Below, one piece after another: positions 17,425-25,305 of a stretch of 64,000 nt of DNA (position 1 is the first letter of the stretch; each line of letters starts with the position of its first letter). Position numbers and translations under genes: made by a program. The stretch comes from an archaeon (lineage in GTDB: Archaea > Thermoproteota > Nitrososphaeria > Nitrososphaerales > Gagatemarchaeaceae), in contig JAKAUC010000018.1 in the NCBI GenBank assembly GCA_021827865.1, positions 1 through 64,000 of the forward strand, in the 5' to 3' direction. The notes beneath the pieces were generated by a model. The model saw only the letters and a program-made list of their open reading frames with translations. It was not told where the DNA came from and made no database searches.

Positions 17425-19038
17425 TTGACTCCTAGACGCGTGGTCTCACTCTTCCTGACCGGCGCCCTCGCCGGCCTGGGAGGGCTCGCATTCAATTTCC
17501 TCCTCAGGCTGGGCGGGGTCGCCCCCTTCCCTCCGGAGTCTGCACTGAGCGTGTTTCTCAGGGTGGTCCCTGCCTCGATCGAGGAACCGATGGTACAGCG
17601 GTTCGGGGATTTCGCGGGGCAGCTGGGCCTCCTAGTCGCCACCCTGGTCGCGGCTGCAGTCTACGGCTTGGTGGTCCTTCTCTTCGACCTGCTCCTCGCC
17701 AAGAAGGTCTTCGGTCAGCTGAAGAGGTTCGAGGGGATGTTGGTGCTCGGCCTCTTCCCCTGGGCGCTCTTCGGCCTTCTCCTCTTTCCTGTAGACGGAG
17801 ACGCTCTCTTCGGAACAACGTCTCCCTACGCCCCGGTGAACGCGGTCTGGGTCTTCCCCCTCGGCCTTCTCCTTGTCCAGGCGGTGTTTGCGCTAATGCT
17901 CTCCGCGGTGTACCATCCACTCGCGACGCTGAAGGCGCCGCCTGGGGGATCAGGCGTTAGAGACACCGGGAGGAGGGAGTTCATCGAGAAGGGCACGGTG
18001 CTAGTGCTGGCGGCTGCCGCCGGAATCGCCGGGCTAGGGGGGTTGGACCAGCTCTTTGCTGCCGACGTGCAGCCGACGGGGACGAGCCAGCCCGTGGACC
18101 TTCAGGGCGCGCCCCCGATCTTCAGTGACCCGAGGCTCACCTCGCTCGTAGACTCCGAGGTGACGCCTAGCAGCAGCTTCTACAGGGTGGCCATAGACGT
18201 GATAGACCCTGTCGTGGACGCGTCTGTTTGGTCCCTCAAGGTGGACGGTCTCGTGAAAGCCCCGAAGTCGTACTCTCTGCAGGACCTTACCCGCCTACCC
18301 CAGACCAGCCAGTACACCACCCTTGAATGCGTGAGCAACGAGCTGAACGGGGACCTGATTGGGAACGCGAATTGGACAGGGGTGAAGATCTCTGACCTGG
18401 TGGCCGACGCCGGAGGGGTCGGCCCCGGAGCGACGTATGTCGTCTTCTATTCGGTCGACGGGTACAGCGTGGGAATCCCCCTGGCCAGGGCTCTGATGCC
18501 CGACAGCCTGGCCGCCTACGGCATGAACAGCCAGGACCTCCCGGTCCGCCACGGCTACCCCCTCAGGGGGCTGATCCCCGGGCTGTATGGGATGATGAGC
18601 GCGAAGTGGGTGGAAAGGATCTCTGTCGTTGGCTCAGTCTACGAGGGTTACTGGCAGACCAGGGGGTGGACCAACACTGCCACTGTGCACAGCCAGGCGT
18701 TCATCATCCCGCTCCCCCCGGCCCAGGCGAGCCTCTCCAAGTACGGAGGCTCGATAATCCTGGCAGGATACGCCTTCGCCGGAGACAGGGGAATTTCAAA
18801 GGTGGAAGTCAGCTTCGACAACGGCCGAACGTGGGAAGAGGCACAGGTCAAGCCCCCGATCTCTGACATCACCTGGGCGCTCTGGGCGTACGAGTGGAAG
18901 CCAGGGTCGGCTGGAGAGTACTCTGTGCTAGCCAGGGCCGTCGACGCGGCAGGGAAGGTGCAGACTTCTTCTGGGGAAGGCACCTACCCAAACGGTGCGA
19001 CGGGTTACGTCAACGCGTTGGTACAGATATTCGATTGA
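17425..19038 (+). CDS. Membrane-anchored molybdopterin (sulfite oxidase-type) oxidoreductase
   Basis: The protein has 537 residues and a TTG start. Four hydrophobic helices occupy about 1-165. A Tat-like GRREFIEKG precedes another hydrophobic segment at about 183-210. From about 240 there is a sulfite-oxidase-type Moco domain with the expected molybdenum-binding Cys302 in TTLECVSNE and the DLPVRHGYPLRGLIPG block. A C-terminal Ig-like dimerisation domain (about 430-530) follows. The catalytic domain is probably outside the membrane. The substrate is unknown; sulfite, sulfoxide or other S/N-oxides are possible. The internal Tat-like motif after a helical membrane domain is unusual. Confidence 0.85.
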   Translation: MTPRRVVSLFLTGALAGLGGLAFNFLLRLGGVAPFPPESALSVFLRVVPASIEEPMVQRFGDFAGQLGLLVATLVAAAVYGLVVLLFDLLLAKKVFGQLKRFEGMLVLGLFPWALFGLLLFPVDGDALFGTTSPYAPVNAVWVFPLGLLLVQAVFALMLSAVYHPLATLKAPPGGSGVRDTGRREFIEKGTVLVLAAAAGIAGLGGLDQLFAADVQPTGTSQPVDLQGAPPIFSDPRLTSLVDSEVTPSSSFYRVAIDVIDPVVDASVWSLKVDGLVKAPKSYSLQDLTRLPQTSQYTTLECVSNELNGDLIGNANWTGVKISDLVADAGGVGPGATYVVFYSVDGYSVGIPLARALMPDSLAAYGMNSQDLPVRHGYPLRGLIPGLYGMMSAKWVERISVVGSVYEGYWQTRGWTNTATVHSQAFIIPLPPAQASLSKYGGSIILAGYAFAGDRGISKVEVSFDNGRTWEEAQVKPPISDITWALWAYEWKPGSAGEYSVLARAVDAAGKVQTSSGEGTYPNGATGYVNALVQIFD

Positions 19039-19110
19039 GGAGGTATCGACAGCCGAGGCCGTCCCCAGGCCCTGACGACCGAGGGAGAAGATGGCACGTT
19101 GTGGACGCAC

Positions 19111-19118
19111 GTTAATTA
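19111..19118 (+). promoter_or_regulatory. TATA-like element before SRPBCC gene
   Basis: GTTAATTA lies about 28 nt before the ATG at 19143, the spacing expected for a leaderless transcript. Confidence 0.45.
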
Positions 19119-19142
19119 GGGCTCGCCGCCCGTGGTCTTGCC

Positions 19143-19568
19143 ATGCCTACAAATTGGGAAAAGACAGGAAAGACGAAGGCGCCGATTTCAAAGGTCATCG
19201 ACTTCTACATGCACCCAGGGAACCTTCCCAAAGTGCACCCCAACTTCGTCAAAGAGGTGAAAGTCCTCGGCAACGAGGGGGGAGTCATGAAGATCGAGCA
19301 GCATGCAGCCATGATGGGGAAGAAAATCAGGTCCATCAACACCCTGGCCTTCGACGTCGCCACGAGGACATTCCACGTGGACACCCTGGAAGGAGACGGC
19401 AAGGGGAGCAAGGTCACCATGGGCCTCAGGGAGGCAATCGATGGTACTGAAGTCAAGTACTCGGCGAGCATGGAACTGGGAATGCTGGGTCTGTTCGCGA
19501 AGGGGCCCGCCAAGGGACAGTTTGAGCGGACGGTCGACGAGGATATGGCCGCGATGGATGCACTCTAG
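19143..19568 (+). CDS. SRPBCC/START-like ligand-binding protein
   Basis: The protein has 141 residues. The pattern of an N-terminal helix (ISKVIDFYMHPGNLPKVHP), alternating beta strands and a long amphipathic C-terminal helix fits the SRPBCC (polyketide cyclase/Bet v1-like) fold, which binds hydrophobic ligands. No catalytic residues can be assigned. It stands alone with its own TATA-like element. Confidence 0.65.
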   Translation: MPTNWEKTGKTKAPISKVIDFYMHPGNLPKVHPNFVKEVKVLGNEGGVMKIEQHAAMMGKKIRSINTLAFDVATRTFHVDTLEGDGKGSKVTMGLREAIDGTEVKYSASMELGMLGLFAKGPAKGQFERTVDEDMAAMDAL

Positions 19569-19704
19569 CGCCGTCAGCTCCTCTTGCCCGGTCTGGCCTC
19601 GCGGAGCAGCGAATGCCTGGCTGAACAGCCTCAGGGCCCCGATGCTACGCTGACGCAGTCGACACCCTACGGTCGGGTGCTGCGCTGGAAGGCTCTTTGT
19701 GGCC

Positions 19705-19881
19705 TTACCTTCGTCGGCCTACCCACACGGGCATCCGCTTAGCCGTACAGTTACCGCAGTAGGTCTTCATCGCCCTGCTCCCTTCATCAAAGATTGTAGT
19801 AGAGTGCGACATGCACACTAGCGCCGCGCACTCCGCGCATGATGCGACCGCATGACCCTTGCAAACCGAGCATCTTGCCAT
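19705..19881 (-). CDS. Small cysteine-rich zinc-binding protein (B-box-like)
   Basis: The protein has 58 residues from the ATG at 19881, which has a GGGGGTG ribosome site; an upstream in-frame start is less likely. Cysteine pairs CSVC, CAEC, a Cys-x2-SH and CGNC give two zinc-binding clusters similar to a B-box. A cytosolic protein-protein adaptor is possible; the function is unknown. Confidence 0.55.
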   Translation of the reverse strand: MARCSVCKGHAVASCAECAALVCMSHSTTIFDEGSRAMKTYCGNCTAKRMPVWVGRRR

Positions 19882-20016
19882 TCGTTCACCCCCAATTTCT
19901 CTGCGTCCAACAAGCACGGCTCAGGCTTCGAATCAGAGGTTTCACTTCGGAGCTATGAGCAGGTGCAGGCCAGGCGCAGATTATTCTAGGCCTTGACCAG
20001 TTAATAAACAGGACGC

Positions 20017-20280
20017 TCAGATTGGGAGCTTGACATCTCCGGGAAAGACTGGAATCCCCTCGGCCTCCAGCCTCCGGGAGGCTCCATCCGCACTTTCGGA
20101 CGGGATCCAGGCGCTCATCGCCTTCGAGTTCCCCTCGCCGTCACATATTACCAGGGCGGCGGTGGCGTTCTTCCCCCTGACCACTTTGTTCATCATTTCT
20201 TCCCCGACAGGGGTCCACTCTGCGACGCCGAGCTTCAGGATGAGCATCGGGTAGGAGGGGCCGGCGACCTTCTGCAGCAC
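20017..20280 (-). CDS. Conserved-looking protein of unknown function; start uncertain
   Basis: The GTG at 20280 gives 87 residues, with an alpha/beta pattern ending in VFPGDVKLPI. The frame is open upstream to the TAG stop of the DMT transporter gene, and the 20 codons between (EYFAAVQEGRRRVNRALAV) read like real protein, yet no ATG, GTG or TTG occurs there before 20280. The true start may be non-canonical, or the gene may have lost its 5' end. I do not recognise the family. Confidence 0.5.
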   Translation of the reverse strand: MLQKVAGPSYPMLILKLGVAEWTPVGEEMMNKVVRGKNATAALVICDGEGNSKAMSAWIPSESADGASRRLEAEGIPVFPGDVKLPI

Positions 20281-20340
20281 AGCCAGCGCCCGGTTGACTC
20301 GCCGTCTCCCCTCCTGGACGGCGGCGAAGTACTCCAGCGC

Positions 20341-21228
20341 CTAGGCCCCCAGATACAGCAGAACGAAGACGCCCAGCAGGGACAAGACCACTCCGATTAT
20401 CTGGTTGGGTTCGAGCCTCTCCTTCAGTAACACTAGCCCATATCCCCCGGCCACTGCTCCTCCCATCCCGGATAATGCCGTGACCACAGGGAGCGACCCG
20501 CCGGGGACCGAGATGCCATACGTCAAGGAAAGGAAGCCGATTGCCTCCAACACGCCCATGGCGATTATTCCTCTCGAGAAGACCCCCTTCATGGGCCTGG
20601 CGCTCTGCTTGAGGGCCGGAGCCAGCGCGAACCCCATCGCTATCCCCACAATCCGAAGGATCATGACCGGGATCACGACGCTCACCACCGGAGCTGCGTA
20701 GCCCACCCCCACGTAGACGAAGCCGAAGAAGAGAGAGGCGGCCGCGGCGGGGATGAAGCCCACCGTGAGACCTGCGGATCCTTTCCCGGCGATGGACCGT
20801 TTTATCTCTGAAAACTTCGTTGACGTCAGGATCACCCCCGTGATTATCCCAGCTATGGCGAGAATCTCCATGGACTGAAGGACGGTGCCCAGGATGACGA
20901 TCGAGAGTATCGTTGTGATGGCAGGATAGGTGTAGGCCACAGGCGCGACGACTGAGACGACACCCTTGTGGAACGCGCGGTAGAGGAAGCTGAAGGCGAC
21001 GAAGTTCAGGATTCCTGCGACCACGAGCACGGCCGTGGGGAAGAGCGGAGCCTTGAGTCCGGGGCTGAGGACGGGTGTGATGGCGACAAGCACGATGAAA
21101 GTCACCAGCATTGAATATACCAGGGTCCTGTAGTACCCGATCCTCTCCGATTGTCCCCTGGACAAGTAGTCGCCGGTCCCCCAGCACAGGGCGGTTGCCA
21201 GTCCGGCGATGACCGATAGATTCGCCAA
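20341..21228 (-). CDS. DMT-superfamily transporter (EamA-type)
   Basis: The protein has 295 residues from a TTG at 21228. Upstream in-frame starts would overlap the divergent promoter and add an Arg/Pro-rich, non-membrane leader, so they are rejected. About ten transmembrane helices fall in two homologous halves, with FLYRAFHKGVVSVVAPVAYTYP in the first and GISVPGGSLPVVTALSGMGG in the second, the typical EamA pattern. The substrate is unknown; amino acids, nucleotides or sugars are usual for the superfamily. Confidence 0.85.
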   Translation of the reverse strand: MANLSVIAGLATALCWGTGDYLSRGQSERIGYYRTLVYSMLVTFIVLVAITPVLSPGLKAPLFPTAVLVVAGILNFVAFSFLYRAFHKGVVSVVAPVAYTYPAITTILSIVILGTVLQSMEILAIAGIITGVILTSTKFSEIKRSIAGKGSAGLTVGFIPAAAASLFFGFVYVGVGYAAPVVSVVIPVMILRIVGIAMGFALAPALKQSARPMKGVFSRGIIAMGVLEAIGFLSLTYGISVPGGSLPVVTALSGMGGAVAGGYGLVLLKERLEPNQIIGVVLSLLGVFVLLYLGA

Positions 21229-21252
21229 GCGATGCAGCCGGCCCCATTGGTC

Positions 21253-21262
21253 CGGCTTTAAG
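21253..21262 (+). promoter_or_regulatory. TATA-like element before LLM oxidoreductase
   Basis: GGCTTTAAGA is centred about 29 nt before the TTG at 21288. The element lies in the 59-nt gap between the divergent transporter and oxidoreductase genes. Confidence 0.45.
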
Positions 21263-21287
21263 AAGCGCGCTCGGGCGGTGCTCTCCG

Positions 21288-22295
21288 TTGAAGATAGACG
21301 CCGAGGTGGCAGTGGGCGAGCCGATGGAGGCGGCCGAGCTCTCGAGGAAGGCCGAGGAGTACGGCTTCGACGCATTCTGGGCGAACGAGACGAAGCATGA
21401 CCCGTTCGTGCTGCTGGCTCTCGCTGCCGCTGCCACCACGCGGATAGGGCTGGGTACTTCGATAGCCCTGGCGTTCACGAGGAGCCCCACGACCATGGCA
21501 TACACAGCGTGGGACCTGCAGAGCACCTCCGGAGGCAGGCTCATGCTGGGGTTGGGAAGCCAGGTCAAGGGTCACATCGAGCGGCGGTTTGGGATGAAGT
21601 GGGATCCACCCGCCCCGAAGATGAGGGAGTACGTGTTGGCACTGAGGTCTGTGTGGAAGAGCTGGCAGGGTGGGACCAAGCTGGACTTCCAGGGGAGGTT
21701 CTACACCCTCGACCTCATGACGCCGTTCTTCACCCCGGGCCCGATCAGGGACCCCACCATCCCGGTGCTGGTGGCCGGGGTCAACGGGATGATGTGCAGG
21801 GTAGCTGGAGCGGTCGCGGATGGCCTCCACGTGCACCCTCTCCACACGGTCAGGTACCTCCGCGAGGTCATCGAGCCAGCGCTGTCAGCGGGCTTAGCCC
21901 AGGCAGGGAGGAGCAGGACGGAAGTTCAGGTGGCAGCGTCCGTGTTCGCCGCTGTGGGGGACAATGAGGAAGAGATTGCCGCGGTGAGGGAAGCGTACAG
22001 GGGGCAGATCGCATTCTATGCGTCCACCCGGAGCTATAGGAGGGTGATGGAGCTTCACCACTGGGAAGACGTTGCCGAAAGGCTTCATGTCCTCTCCGTG
22101 AACGGAGAGTGGCGCAGGATGGCCTCCGAGGTGGGGGACGACATGCTGGCCGAGTTCGTTGTGGAGGGGACGTGGCGGGAGGTGGGGGGAGAGATCCAGA
22201 ACAAGTATCGTGGTATCCTGGACAGGGCGAGGGTGTACCTGCCCTTCGATGGAGACCCGAGATGGGCAGACGTGGCGCGTGGGTTCAGAGCCTGA
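21288..22295 (+). CDS. F420-dependent LLM-class (luciferase-like) oxidoreductase
   Basis: The protein has 335 residues and a TTG start. The TIM-barrel LLM signatures are visible: EYGFDAFWANETKHDPFVLLALAAAATTRIGLGTSI-type N-terminus (about 27-62), GGRLMLGLGSQV and the PTIPVLVAGVNGMMCRVAG block. Family members use F420 or FMN; F420 is likelier in an archaeon and resembles the F420-linked subfamily. The substrate is unknown. The 3' end overlaps the converging methyltransferase gene by 11 nt. Confidence 0.82.
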   Translation: MKIDAEVAVGEPMEAAELSRKAEEYGFDAFWANETKHDPFVLLALAAAATTRIGLGTSIALAFTRSPTTMAYTAWDLQSTSGGRLMLGLGSQVKGHIERRFGMKWDPPAPKMREYVLALRSVWKSWQGGTKLDFQGRFYTLDLMTPFFTPGPIRDPTIPVLVAGVNGMMCRVAGAVADGLHVHPLHTVRYLREVIEPALSAGLAQAGRSRTEVQVAASVFAAVGDNEEEIAAVREAYRGQIAFYASTRSYRRVMELHHWEDVAERLHVLSVNGEWRRMASEVGDDMLAEFVVEGTWREVGGEIQNKYRGILDRARVYLPFDGDPRWADVARGFRA

Positions 22296-22899
22296 TGCTT
22301 ATCTCGACCGCGTCCCCCTCGTCCGCCCCCCAGTTCGATGGAGCATCCCTGCAGGCACTCGAATACGCCCCCGATCTCCGCACGTAGTCGAGGTAGGGCT
22401 TCACTTCTACTGAGTGGGACTTCACGTTGTCCGCTACCACCACGCTCCCGGCATGGAGGAGCCTCTCGACCGACTTCAGATAGGCGAGATAGTCGACCTT
22501 CACAGCGTCGAGGAAGACCATGTCGAAGCTCCCAGCGAGGGTGGGAAGGACGAATCGAGCATCCCCCACGATTACTTCGATGTAGCCTTGGAGACCCGCT
22601 TTCTCGAAGTTCGCCCTGGCTGTCAGCGCCATCTCCTCGCTGATCTCTACGCAGGTGAGCTTCTGGCCTGGCTTTAGGTGCCTAGCCATCCTGATGGCGC
22701 TGTAGCCGACGTTGGTTCCCACCTCGAGTATGGATGACGGCTTGCGGCTCTCTATCACCTCATCGAGTATGGCCCCTCTCTTGGGTCCGATTATCGGCCA
22801 CCCCCGGCGGGGGGCGGCCGCCTCTATGGATTCGAGCACCAGCTCTGGTTTCATGAGCGAACTCTTGCCCCGGACCGGTGTAAGCCTATCGGGGGTCAT
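22285..22899 (-). CDS. O-methyltransferase, class I SAM-dependent (COMT-like)
   Basis: The protein has 204 residues. SAM motif I SILEVGTNVGYSAIRMA is followed by the acidic end of strand 2 (CVEISEEMA), a GDARFVLP motif, FDMVFLDAVKVDYLAYL and VVADNVKSH, matching the catechol O-methyltransferase-like family, whose LDxxK and DN residues bind metal. The substrate is unknown. It overlaps the 3' end of the LLM gene, and the two converge. Confidence 0.83.
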   Translation of the reverse strand: MTPDRLTPVRGKSSLMKPELVLESIEAAAPRRGWPIIGPKRGAILDEVIESRKPSSILEVGTNVGYSAIRMARHLKPGQKLTCVEISEEMALTARANFEKAGLQGYIEVIVGDARFVLPTLAGSFDMVFLDAVKVDYLAYLKSVERLLHAGSVVVADNVKSHSVEVKPYLDYVRRSGAYSSACRDAPSNWGADEGDAVEISIRL

Positions 22900-22947
22900 T
22901 CCAAGACAAGCTTTTATTAGCGGAAACGCAGGTTTTCGCCGGTTTCC

Positions 22948-23292
22948 ATGTCATCAGAGCAGGTTGATGTAAAGGAGGTTCAGAGACAGGTCTCGAAAAT
23001 AGTCGACCCTGAAATCGGAATGCCAATCGTTGAGATGAACCTCATCGACAAGCTAGACATCAAAGACGGGAACGTGGACGTCGAGTACCATGCGACCACC
23101 CAGTTCTGCCCGCCTGTGTTCGCGTTGAAGATCTCCCAGGACCTGAAGGACAACCTCGCGCAGGTGAAGGGAGTGAAGTCGGTGAAGGTGATAGTGACAG
23201 GGCACTACTTCGCCGACGCCATCAACAGACAAGTGAACAAGCAGCAACCTGGCCCCGAGGCAGCCCCGGCCGAGCAGGCTACCAAGCAATAG
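22948..23292 (+). CDS. MIP18/SufT-like (DUF59) iron-sulfur assembly protein
   Basis: The protein has 114 residues. The DUF59 core IVDPEIGMPIVEMNLIDKL is followed by HATTQFCPPVFALKISQDLKD with the conserved Cys near 54 and a VKVIVTGHYFADAIN end. Proteins of this family help mature Fe-S proteins. The C-terminal 20 residues are Pro/Ala/Gln-rich and look disordered. A TATA-like TTTTATTAG about 33 nt upstream may serve it. The gene ends directly against the converging regulator. Confidence 0.85.
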   Translation: MSSEQVDVKEVQRQVSKIVDPEIGMPIVEMNLIDKLDIKDGNVDVEYHATTQFCPPVFALKISQDLKDNLAQVKGVKSVKVIVTGHYFADAINRQVNKQQPGPEAAPAEQATKQ

Positions 23293-23913
23293 TCAGAGAA
23301 GCGTAAGGGCGGCCGAGAGGGCACCGAGCCTAGCTGTGGTTTCGTCCGCCGCGCCGCAAAGAATCACCACGTCTCCATCCCCGGGCGCCAGTTCGGACCT
23401 GAGGACCCGCCAGACGGGCCCCGGGAAGTCCCTCTCGCAGTCAGGCGAGTTTCCAGGAATTGCAAACTTCCCGTCCTTGATCACGTATGTAGTAGCTCCG
23501 GTCGCCCCTATCCTGATTGCGGAGTCGCGTTGGTCAAGCCCGTTGGCGGCAGGACCGCCGGGGGGCCGTACTAGGACAGCGACCTGAGACCTGCCGACCC
23601 CGACCTGGGAGTCACTCACCGCCACCATCGATGGGATGTTCTTCAGAATGGAGGCGTGTAGCCGCCTGCCCGAAGGCGTGAGATGGCAGCCCAGCGTGTC
23701 AGCCTCCACATAGCCCGCCTGTGAAAACTTCTTCAGAACGGTCCGCATCGACCCTTCGCCTAGATTCAAGCTTCTCGCCAGCGCTTGCCTTCCGATCTCC
23801 CCGGCGGCCCCGATGGTGAGGAATGCCAGTAGGGCGTGCTCCTTGCTGAACACGGGCGAGGGGCCCTGCTCTTTCCTCTCCACGAGCCCGAGCAAGGTCG
23901 AAACCGCGGTCAT
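23293..23913 (-). CDS. Winged-helix regulator with DUF4443-like domain
   Basis: The protein has 206 residues. Residues about 20-90 are a winged helix (LAFLTIGAAGEIGRQALARSL, then GSMRTVLKKFSQAGYVEAD). The C-terminal half (about 110-206) carries AIRIGATGATTYVIKDGKFAIPG and a GDGDVVILCG strand, as in the archaeal DUF4443 family. It is a probable ligand-responsive transcription regulator; ligand and targets are unknown. It may control the divergent ECF gene across the 102-nt gap. Confidence 0.72.
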   Translation of the reverse strand: MTAVSTLLGLVERKEQGPSPVFSKEHALLAFLTIGAAGEIGRQALARSLNLGEGSMRTVLKKFSQAGYVEADTLGCHLTPSGRRLHASILKNIPSMVAVSDSQVGVGRSQVAVLVRPPGGPAANGLDQRDSAIRIGATGATTYVIKDGKFAIPGNSPDCERDFPGPVWRVLRSELAPGDGDVVILCGAADETTARLGALSAALTLL

Positions 23914-23980
23914 CCTGCGTCGCTCGGCCTTTGGTTCTCTATAACCAGTTCTTTGCTCTGTAGATTTGGGTGACCGGTGC

Positions 23981-23990
23981 GCTTAAATGT
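23981..23990 (+). promoter_or_regulatory. TATA-like element before ECF S-component gene
   Basis: GCTTAAATGT is centred about 31 nt before the ATG at 24016 and supports that start over the GTG- or TTG-like codons upstream. Confidence 0.45.
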
Positions 23991-24015
23991 AGATGGTTGG
24001 ATAATCCATCCAGCC

Positions 24016-24609
24016 ATGGAGCACAGAGACACCGCTGCGGTCGCTGTGTTCACTGCGCTGATTATCGGGTCTGACTTCGCCCTCTACCCTCTCCCCAACG
24101 TCAAACTCCTGGACATGGCGGTATTCGTGGCAGCCTTTGTCTTCGGCCCCAAGGTCGGAGCCGCAGTGGCAGTCCTCTCTGAAACGACCTGGGGGTTCGT
24201 CAGCCCGGCGGGGAGCGCTGGGGCCATCCTGCCCTTTCTGGTGGCGGGCGAGCTGCTGTTCGTGCTGGCGGGTTACGTGGCATCGAGGTGGGGCGGCCCA
24301 GGCGGCGTGGCGGCGGTCTCGACCAGGAATCTCTTCTTCGGTGGACTGCTGGCGATATGCGCCTTCCTCTGGGACTTTGAGACGAACATCGTGACGGGGC
24401 TCCTGGGAGGCGCAAGGACCGTCCCTGCCCTTATGGCGTACGAAATCCTCGGAATCCCATTCATGATACTGCACGAGTTCAGCGACTTCCTGCTCGGAGC
24501 CCTCGTCGCCCCTCCGGTCATTGTGTACGCCTGGCGCACCCTGGCCCGGAGTTCCGACGCGGTGGGGATGGCGCGGAGAGGACGGATTCCGCCGACGGGA
24601 GGTAGATGA
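24016..24609 (+). CDS. ECF-type transporter substrate-binding (S) component-like membrane protein
   Basis: The protein has 197 residues from the ATG at 24016. Five or six hydrophobic helices include an early LLDMAVFVAAFVFGPKVGAAVAVLSE block and a GFVSPAG loop, typical of S components that bind vitamins or metals. The energising T and A subunits are not in this window, so a shared energising module is inferred. The gene lies 6 nt before a secreted DUF4430-like gene, and the pair is probably one uptake unit. Confidence 0.7.
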   Translation: MEHRDTAAVAVFTALIIGSDFALYPLPNVKLLDMAVFVAAFVFGPKVGAAVAVLSETTWGFVSPAGSAGAILPFLVAGELLFVLAGYVASRWGGPGGVAAVSTRNLFFGGLLAICAFLWDFETNIVTGLLGGARTVPALMAYEILGIPFMILHEFSDFLLGALVAPPVIVYAWRTLARSSDAVGMARRGRIPPTGGR

Positions 24610-24615
24610 TTTAGC

Positions 24616-25305
24616 GTGGATCAGAGGGGCTCGGCCTCCCGCATGCTTGTCGTCTTTGTCGCTGTCCTGCTCATGGTGTCGAGCGTGGGAGCGTACTACT
24701 ACTACCAGGATCAGCAGCAGGCCCAAGCCAACAAGACATACACGAGCGAACTGAATGCGGCCCTGAACAGCTACAGGGCGCTTTCGGAGAGCTACAACTC
24801 CAGCCTGCAGGACTACAACAGGACCCTCAACCTGCTGGCCGCCGCCGTTGCCAACCTGAACACGAGCACCTCGGCGTACAAGAACGCCAGCTCTGCCCTC
24901 GCTTCCCTCTGGACGGCATATCAGGTCCTTGCCCGTGAAAGCGGCAGGAGTGCCCCATCGTACGAGTTGAACATGCTTGTGGACTACGGGAACGGCACGC
25001 GCGTCTGGTACAACGACACCAGGGCGCAGCCAGGGTGGAACGGCTACCTGGTCACGCTGGTGCTGCTGAACGGGGACGTGCAGGCAACCTGGTATCCTCA
25101 GTATGGAGAGCACTATGTGACGGGGATCGGCGGCGTATCTGACACGCAGAGCAAGTTCTGGTTCCTCCTCACATACAATCAGACCGCTTCGTGGCAGGTG
25201 GCCCAGGTCGGCGCAGACCAGATTCATGTCTTCAACGGGACGACCTTCGCCTGGGTCTACTGCGCGGAGAACGCGGCCTACGGCCCTGCCTGTCCTCTGC
25301 CGTAG
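24616..25305 (+). CDS. Secreted protein with DUF4430-like C-terminal domain
   Basis: The protein has 229 residues and a GTG start. An N-terminal membrane anchor or signal (about 9-27) is followed by a YYYYQDQQQ linker and a helical segment rich in NxS/T glycosylation sites. Residues 118-229 resemble the DUF4430 fold (LNMLVDYGNGTRVWYND, then GIGGVSDTQSKFWFLLTYN), a domain related to the cobalamin-binding C-terminal part of transcobalamin. Coupled to the ECF-like protein 6 nt upstream, it is probably an extracellular ligand-capture partner. The ligand is not shown by the sequence. Confidence 0.65.
   Translation: MDQRGSASRMLVVFVAVLLMVSSVGAYYYYQDQQQAQANKTYTSELNAALNSYRALSESYNSSLQDYNRTLNLLAAAVANLNTSTSAYKNASSALASLWTAYQVLARESGRSAPSYELNMLVDYGNGTRVWYNDTRAQPGWNGYLVTLVLLNGDVQATWYPQYGEHYVTGIGGVSDTQSKFWFLLTYNQTASWQVAQVGADQIHVFNGTTFAWVYCAENAAYGPACPLP

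Noticed and set aside
19925..19960. TTCGAATC resembling a tRNA T-loop
   Set aside because: The flanking bases do not form a T stem and no acceptor or anticodon arm can be built around it.
20141..21568. 475-codon minus-strand ORF over the transporter and LLM genes
   Set aside because: It is out of frame with the clear membrane protein and covers parts of two well-supported genes; composition is not protein-like.
23983..25227. 414-codon minus-strand ORF opposite the ECF/DUF4430 pair
   Set aside because: Shadow of two recognisable plus-strand genes; the translation is His/Arg/Pro-rich without a fold.
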